Positions 57,669 to 64,000 of a DNA stretch of 64,000 nucleotides are shown piece by piece (positions within the stretch are counted from its first letter, which is position 1; each line of letters starts with the position of its first letter). The translations under genes were made by a program, and so were the position numbers. The stretch is from Sporodiniella umbellata (taxonomy: Eukaryota; Mucoromycota; Mucoromycetes; Mucorales; Rhizopodaceae). The notes under the pieces are model-generated. The model was given only the letters and a program-made list of their open reading frames with translations, searched no databases and was not told the origin of the DNA. The stretch lies in assembly GCA_025677835.1 (NCBI GenBank), contig JAIXMR010000055.1:1-64000 (forward strand). Direction: 5' to 3'.

Positions 57669-58058
57669 AAGCTTTCTTGTACCATCTACTCTAGACGTCT
57701 GATGCTGGGCACTCAATAACAAGACAGTCTTTCAGTACAAGTTTTAAGCGTACAACAGAATGAACTATCAGTTGTAATCAAAGACTTAAAGTTTCAGTTT
57801 TGATGATATTATACTAATTAAATTGTAACACATGGCTTTTTTTTCAATCCATCAGGCAGGTCGAAAATTTTGTTTAAACTATATAAAATAAATTCAAACT
57901 TTCAAGCAGGGGAAATCCCGAGGCTTCTGGACATCGTAATCACGTTATCTATATATATATATATATTGTGAAGCGGTCGCGTGTGTCTTTTCTCAGCGAA
58001 TGCATAGTATATTGGGCTTTTCTCTTCTTTTTTTGCTTTTCCATTTTTCCATTTTACA
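57669..58058 (-). repeat. Right arm of a 390-bp inverted repeat
   Basis: Begins AAGCTTTCTTGTACC and ends CCATTTTTCCATTTTACA, the mirror image of the left arm with equal length. The outer end lies about 290 bp upstream of the F-box gene ATG, so the arm may be part of that gene's promoter region. Confidence 0.92.
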
Positions 58059-58351
58059 ACAACAATAGACTCAGATACAATATTTTTTTGGTAGCGACGG
58101 ACATTTAATATTTCAAAGTGACAAAATTAACCGCTCTCGCTGTAGTACATTTGGAGTATTGATATCATCTGTTGTGGTATAACATACCATAGGCGGTCAT
58201 AAACGTAAGCCTGTGATATACTCGTGATTAATCCAAAAATGGCTTAAATATCAGTCATAAACAGTTTGTTTATTAACCTTTTATTCTATCTCCCTATTGC
58301 TACCTTACTCTTCTTTCACCCCCCTCTCTTATTTTTTTGCTTGTACTGCTT

Positions 58352-59559
58352 ATGACCACTATTACAAGCTTACCTATAGAAATAATATCTGAGATTTTTG
58401 TGCGTATTTCCAAGCAGCATGAAGATAGGGACCACCGTTGCAGTCGAAATGCTACTCGAAGCTTAAAAAGCAGAAAAATCAAGCCAAAAGCATGTTTGTG
58501 CTGGAAGCTGGATACACTTAGTGCAGCTTTGGTATGTACACGATGGTACTATATCGTATCGCGTCTGAGTGATTCAATGGACAAAAAAAATCAATCATGG
58601 TCAGAGTTGGCGAATTTTGCCAGTAAACAAAGGGTTTATCTCTTCAGATCAAGATTTGCTGGCCTATTAAAAGAGTCGATGCACTCTTGTCTGCCTTTTC
58701 GTTTGTATGTCCGCCATTTGGTCATCGATTTTCAATCATTCAACTACGACCTGAAAAACACAGGTAAAAATAATTGTAGAATACTCGAGACACGAACTAA
58801 GCGCAGTCTTTAGATAATTCGCACTTCTACAGCACACTACAACTTTTGCGGCTGTGCCCCAGCATAGAACAGCTAGATATTGTATTTGATGCCTCATTTC
58901 TATCTTTGGTTTCTAATGAGCCCAGTCGCCGCCTTTTTATATCGATGATTTTCGAGCTTCAGCATTGTATACTGCACGAAAGCCAATCTCGAATTAAGCA
59001 GTTGAAATTTGTAGGATACAACCCTTTGCAAAGGTGCCCCTGTTGTGCCGGGAAGGTGTGGGATGTTTATTTGCTTCCCCTATTGAAAAGCTTACGTTTC
59101 TTGGAGACGCTCGTTTTGCAGCATGTATTGCCTTCACAGCTAGTTTTTGACACTTTAGCTAACAAAAACAGTATCCAAAAAATCGTTTTGAACAAATCTG
59201 TTATTACAATACCACGGTCTAAAGAAGACTCGGATCACAAGCAAAGAATGACTACGATTGGTCTTATACCCGACAGCTTGTGGAAGCAAGTCAAAACTGT
59301 AGAAATATACGAAGACATTGAAGAGAGCACAACATGGCCGATTACCAAATATATATCCGAACTTACGGACCATGTTCAAAGCCTTGAGTCGTTTTCGCTA
59401 CAATTCGGATCTCAAGAAGATTATAAATCCCCGCCTTGGCCAGAACAGGAAAATCATTTGGACTTCAGGCCAACATCGCCGCTTCTAAAGCTGAAAACAA
59501 AGTGTGGGGGGTCTCTGAAGCGTATTTCATTGGTTAACGTCCCTGAGACGTTTCTATAA
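58352..59559 (+). CDS. F-box protein
   Basis: Two exons, 58352-58763 and 58814-59559, give 385 aa. The N-terminus has the first F-box helix (SLPIEIISEIFVRIS), and after an insertion of about 40 mostly basic residues the rest of the box appears (LSAALVCTRWYYIVSRL). The remainder has weak leucine-rich periodicity (LLRLCPSIEQLDIVFDASFL, LKSLRFLETLVLQHVLP, VQSLESFSLQFG), so it is probably a substrate-binding LRR-like region. F-box proteins link substrates to SCF ubiquitin ligases through Skp1. A Cys cluster (RCPCCAGK) in the middle is unusual. The ATG at 58352 is the first true Met; intron join restores DNSHFYSTLQLL. Confidence 0.75.
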
Positions 59560-59766
59560 AATTACTATTTTTAAAACCAAAAAAAAAGCCACCTGACTCT
59601 ATTTGGTTCGTGTATTTATGTGCATGTGTATTTATGAGGTGTACTATAGAAAACAAATATTAAACATTTTTTCTTTTTTATTATTCGAATTTTTTTTTTA
59701 ACTCTTTTTGACTCTCTCAAATTCATCGATATACTTACATATATAAACATATACATTAATATCACT

Positions 59767-60801
59767 ATGCCAATTGTTTCATTAAAAAAAGATGATATTT
59801 CAGTTGAAAAAACAAACAGCAACTGTAGCGCAATCGCACAGACTCTTCATTCCAAGAGCACTCACTTTATAAAAAAAGATAAAACCGAAAACAAAGCGAA
59901 AAGGGACTCCCTTCTTTCTCGCCGTGAAGACGATCTTTGGGTAGACATTTCGAACAAGCGTTTGACCAGCAGTCGACTTGGTGCTTTGTACGATGGGTCC
60001 CAATTTAAAGGAGTGCAGAAATGTGGTTCAAACAAATACAGCGTGGTTGTGGATATTCAGGTAAACGGAGGATATAGTTTTTTTTTTTTTTTATTTTTTT
60101 TTCAAAAGAAAAAAAGAGAGCTAAGAGAAGCTTATTTGTACTAGAATGTGGACTTACCAGCAAGCAAGATTTGCGGCTACTTGAACATTTTTGGACTTAC
60201 AAATGAATGCCCGGAGCTGACAGTAAATACCTGCAGATAGATATACAAAACGCTTACACTTACATGTTTTAGACTTTTTTTGAAGGGGAAATTATTGGTC
60301 CTCATCATTCTTTTCTCACTAGAAAGTGGCAGGCACAGCAATCTATTGATATTTTACACTGGGTAATGTACATACTTTTTTCTTTTCTTTTTAGCTATCT
60401 TTGTGTGGAAAAAGAAATTCCCAGCGCTTACTCATTACGCGATTTGTTTGTTTGTTTAGGGCCGATTTCCATCGTTTGAACCTTATATTAGCATATTTAA
60501 TAATGACGACTTTGTTTACAATCCTTACGATAACGACTTTATATACATGAGATGGAAAGAAAAGTTTTTGGTGCCTGATCACTGTGTCAACACTGTCAAT
60601 GGAGCGAGCTTTGCGGGTTTCTATTATATTTGTTATCAGCGATCCACAAATGAAATCAAGGGATTTTATTTTTATTTTAACAACCATGAATGGTAAGGGG
60701 AAGGATGAGTATAAAGCAATACCTAACATTTAAATAGGTACCAACAATTAATACTAGAGCATGTAGAGGAGCACGCATTTGCCAGCTTTGAATTCCGTTA
60801 A
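59767..60801 (+). CDS. GID4: GID/CTLH ubiquitin ligase substrate receptor (GID4/VID24)
   Basis: Five exons, 59767-60060, 60145-60222, 60273-60362, 60460-60692 and 60738-60801, give 252 aa. The beta-barrel domain of the Vid24/GID4 family is complete: YSVVVDIQ, KICGYLNIFGLTNECPELTT (joined over intron 2), FFEGEIIGPHHSFLTRKW, DILHWGRFPSF, then IYMRWKEKFLVPD and NGASFAGFYYICYQRS, ending with YQQLILEHV. GID4 recognises Pro/N-degrons on gluconeogenic enzymes in yeast and hands them to the GID E3 complex. The first 75 residues are charged and disordered. Four introns all fall between conserved blocks and preserve frame. Confidence 0.95.
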
Positions 60802-61986
60802 ACTTATACCACACTATTTTGTACATAGAGTATTTCCAGAAATAAACAACGCAGATTTGGACTCAGAATGCATCTGTGAAAGTTTCAGGAAATGGGTTGA
60901 GAATGAGCGGACGCGTCCTCAAAACAAAGATTAGAAAAAAAAAAAAAAAAGGAAAACGTGACAGATATTTCCAAGAAACTAGTTTATTGCAAGGGGTTAG
61001 CGCTTGAAAATAGCCTTGGTTGGGGTAGATGTTAGTGTACATACAAAGGTTTTCATAAGATGACGTTTGCAACACGGTAAAGGAGCAAAAGATGGATACA
61101 AAAAAGGCAATCAGGACGGAAGGGAGAGCAGCTTTATGTGAAGAGGGCGGTAGCCACGAGTATATGGAATTAAGGGTTAGAATTGCGAAGCTTTTACTTG
61201 TTTATTATGAGAAGTGCTTGATTGCCCAGATGACAGCCCCTCTACAACACCTTCTGTTTATTTTTGATTACCCTCAGGGCTCGTAAGCTGGGGTTTTCTT
61301 TTATATAAGAATGTAACTACTCAAAGTGTTTTCAGCAATCTTTTTTGGTCGCATACTTAATGTAAACCTTTTAACATATAAACTGATGACATTCAGTTGC
61401 AGTCTATAAAGCGACAGCAGCCTTTTTGTCGCCCGACTACTCAGTGCTTTTCATGCTGCCACGTTGAAAAAAGTACACGAAAAATCTTTCGATCTAGTTT
61501 AACATTCGGTGAATTCTGTTTCCCAACCAGCTATTGCATTCAAAGAGACCTATGCTTGATCTCAAAACGCCCAAGGTACAACCAATGATAAATGTTTGTT
61601 TTGCTTGTTTGATGTCCAGCTTACAGGCCTGCTCGGACGTTTGTTTTTGTGTACACTTGACCAGACATAATATTTCACACTTGAAATATCTATACTATAA
61701 TTATTTCGAGTAAACATTTCTTTTTTCAGCCTAATGATCCATACACTTTCCTGGAACAATAAGTAGTCTGATTATATCACTTATTTCACTTCTAAAGGGG
61801 ATATGGTATTGTTTTTATTACTCCAACCTAGTTTTATCGACTGTACTACAAACCAAATGTCCATCACAACTTTGTTTACTCAGAACAACAGTGTCTCCTC
61901 ATTTCGTACTCCGGAATATTGTGACGGTTAATCCCCAAGATTATTTATTGAATTTTTTCAATAAAAAAAAAACTACCTAGTTTACC
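60802..61986. other. Intergenic region, no gene supported
   Basis: About 1.2 kb. Plus-strand short frames at 61092-61286 (VRIAKLLLVYYEKCLIAQM) and 61397-61588 (Cys-rich, PTTQCFSCCHVEKSTRKIF) have some protein character but no start/splice structure I can support; they may be exons of a gene I fail to recognise or remnants. The last 100 bp are the DIM1 leader. Confidence 0.4.
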
Positions 61987-63073
<1,087 letters not shown>

Positions 63074-63941
63074 TAAAAACCATAATTTGCATATAGAATC
63101 TCACATACTGGATCTTGGAGAGACTTTTGATCTGCTCTTTTTTTTTTGTTATGCAGCCAGAAAAAGGATGTTCGAAAACCCTTAGTTTTAGTGCCTTTCA
63201 TCCTCAGAATTAAAGAACCTTTCGCAACAGAGCCTGCTTGGTTCGTGCTGTCAATTACAAACTACTAAATAAGGAAATTTTCAAAAAGATAAAGAGCGCA
63301 GCATTTACGTCTAAAGCTGGATACTGTTTAAAGAAGAAAAAGTACAGCAGGGCACTCTCCGCAGCTAACCCAATTGCCTCAATGACAATAAATCATTAAT
63401 TGATTTTAAGCAAGCTTCTGCTTAATTATAAAATATCAGACACAATGCTAAATGAGTTAAGAATATAGCTTGCTTATATAGAAAATCTGAGTATACAGTT
63501 TCGCTTGCTTGAACAACTACTGACATGAATGTATTTAGAGCTTTTTCTTGATGAGTCACTGTGTATATATGAGCAATTAAAGAGTCTGTACAAATATATC
63601 TTTATGCATGCATGCGTATTCTTAAAATATGACCAACACTCAACAGCAGTGAGAACAGCCCTGTCTGCTAACCCTGGGGCGGTCTAGACTGAAGAATAAA
63701 TACATATTAACTTGCATACAAATTGTTAAAAATATGGAATACAAGACATGTTTTGAAGCTGGCCCTGGATCTCATCTTAAAAAAGCCGTCTCCCCTTTCC
63801 TTTTCCCCCTTTTTTTTTACTGAATAATGATAAAATAAAGGTGTGCTCGAAGGGAGTCCTATGATTCATTTTACGAGTAATCATGCAGTTATGATTGTTT
63901 CTTTCCATTTCTTTCCCTTTCTTTTCTTGTTACTTTTCTTC

Positions 63942-63974
<33 letters not shown>

Positions 63975-64000
63975 AAAACGACCTATGAAAACATCAATCT
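63074..64000. other. Downstream flank, no gene seen
   Basis: AT-rich sequence after DIM1. A CT-rich and T-run region (63900-63973) near the window end resembles the leaders seen before other ATGs here, so a gene may start just beyond the window. Confidence 0.4.

Noticed and set aside
56655..58058. Classical autonomous transposon interpretation of the inverted repeat
   Set aside because: No transposase or recombinase frame lies between the arms and no clear target-site duplication flanks them.

Overview
The window reads as nuclear DNA of an early-diverging fungus, most likely Mucoromycota/Mucorales (inference). The genes are unmistakably eukaryotic: proteasome, elongator, CHD1, SNAREs, an alpha-arrestin and GID4. 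Nearly every gene is cut by short introns of about 45-65 nt (GT...AG, often ...TAG or ...CAG). Spacing between genes is mostly small. Long poly-A/poly-T tracts (15-45 nt) sit just upstream of start codons, inside introns and at 3' ends. I joined exons by eye from splice motifs, reading-frame continuity and family resemblance, so single boundaries may be off by a few bases. No rRNA, tRNA, CRISPR array or virus was recognised.

Regions 1-36 kb are gene-dense. In order they hold: a kelch protein (5' end unresolved), a tetraspanin, a small charged protein, a LON/RING protein, glucosamine-6-phosphate acetyltransferase (chitin precursor pathway), a peroxisomal adenine-nucleotide-type carrier, a membrane RING-H2 protein, a stefin-like cystatin, TAP42, APRT, a DCAF7-type WD40 protein, a FYVE-finger protein, an SH3-WW-RasGEF, proteasome alpha-5, an alpha-arrestin, an EEP-fold phosphatase/nuclease, a PRM10/ThrE-type transporter, an NMN-adenylyltransferase-like protein, and a secreted or membrane kelch protein.

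36-52 kb is looser and more AT-rich. A 4-kb gene-poor stretch is followed by a Snc1-type synaptobrevin, ELP4 and CHD1. Then comes a second gene-poor block (47.8-52.4 kb) holding broken Tc1/IS630-like transposase pieces and other decayed coding remnants.

52-64 kb returns to gene-rich sequence: ribosomal protein eS25, an LRR protein, an NDUFAF3-like assembly factor, a small hypothetical protein, an F-box protein, GID4 and the rRNA dimethylase DIM1. Between the hypothetical gene and the F-box gene lies a striking structure: two essentially identical 390-bp arms in inverted orientation around a 624-bp spacer (56655-58058).

The genes do not form one pathway; this is ordinary dispersed fungal gene order. 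The most notable items are the long inverted repeat, the stefin-like cystatin with an apparent 9-nt microexon, a synaptobrevin whose apparent start codon is split by an intron, two GC-AG introns, and a kelch-ectodomain membrane protein of unusual build.
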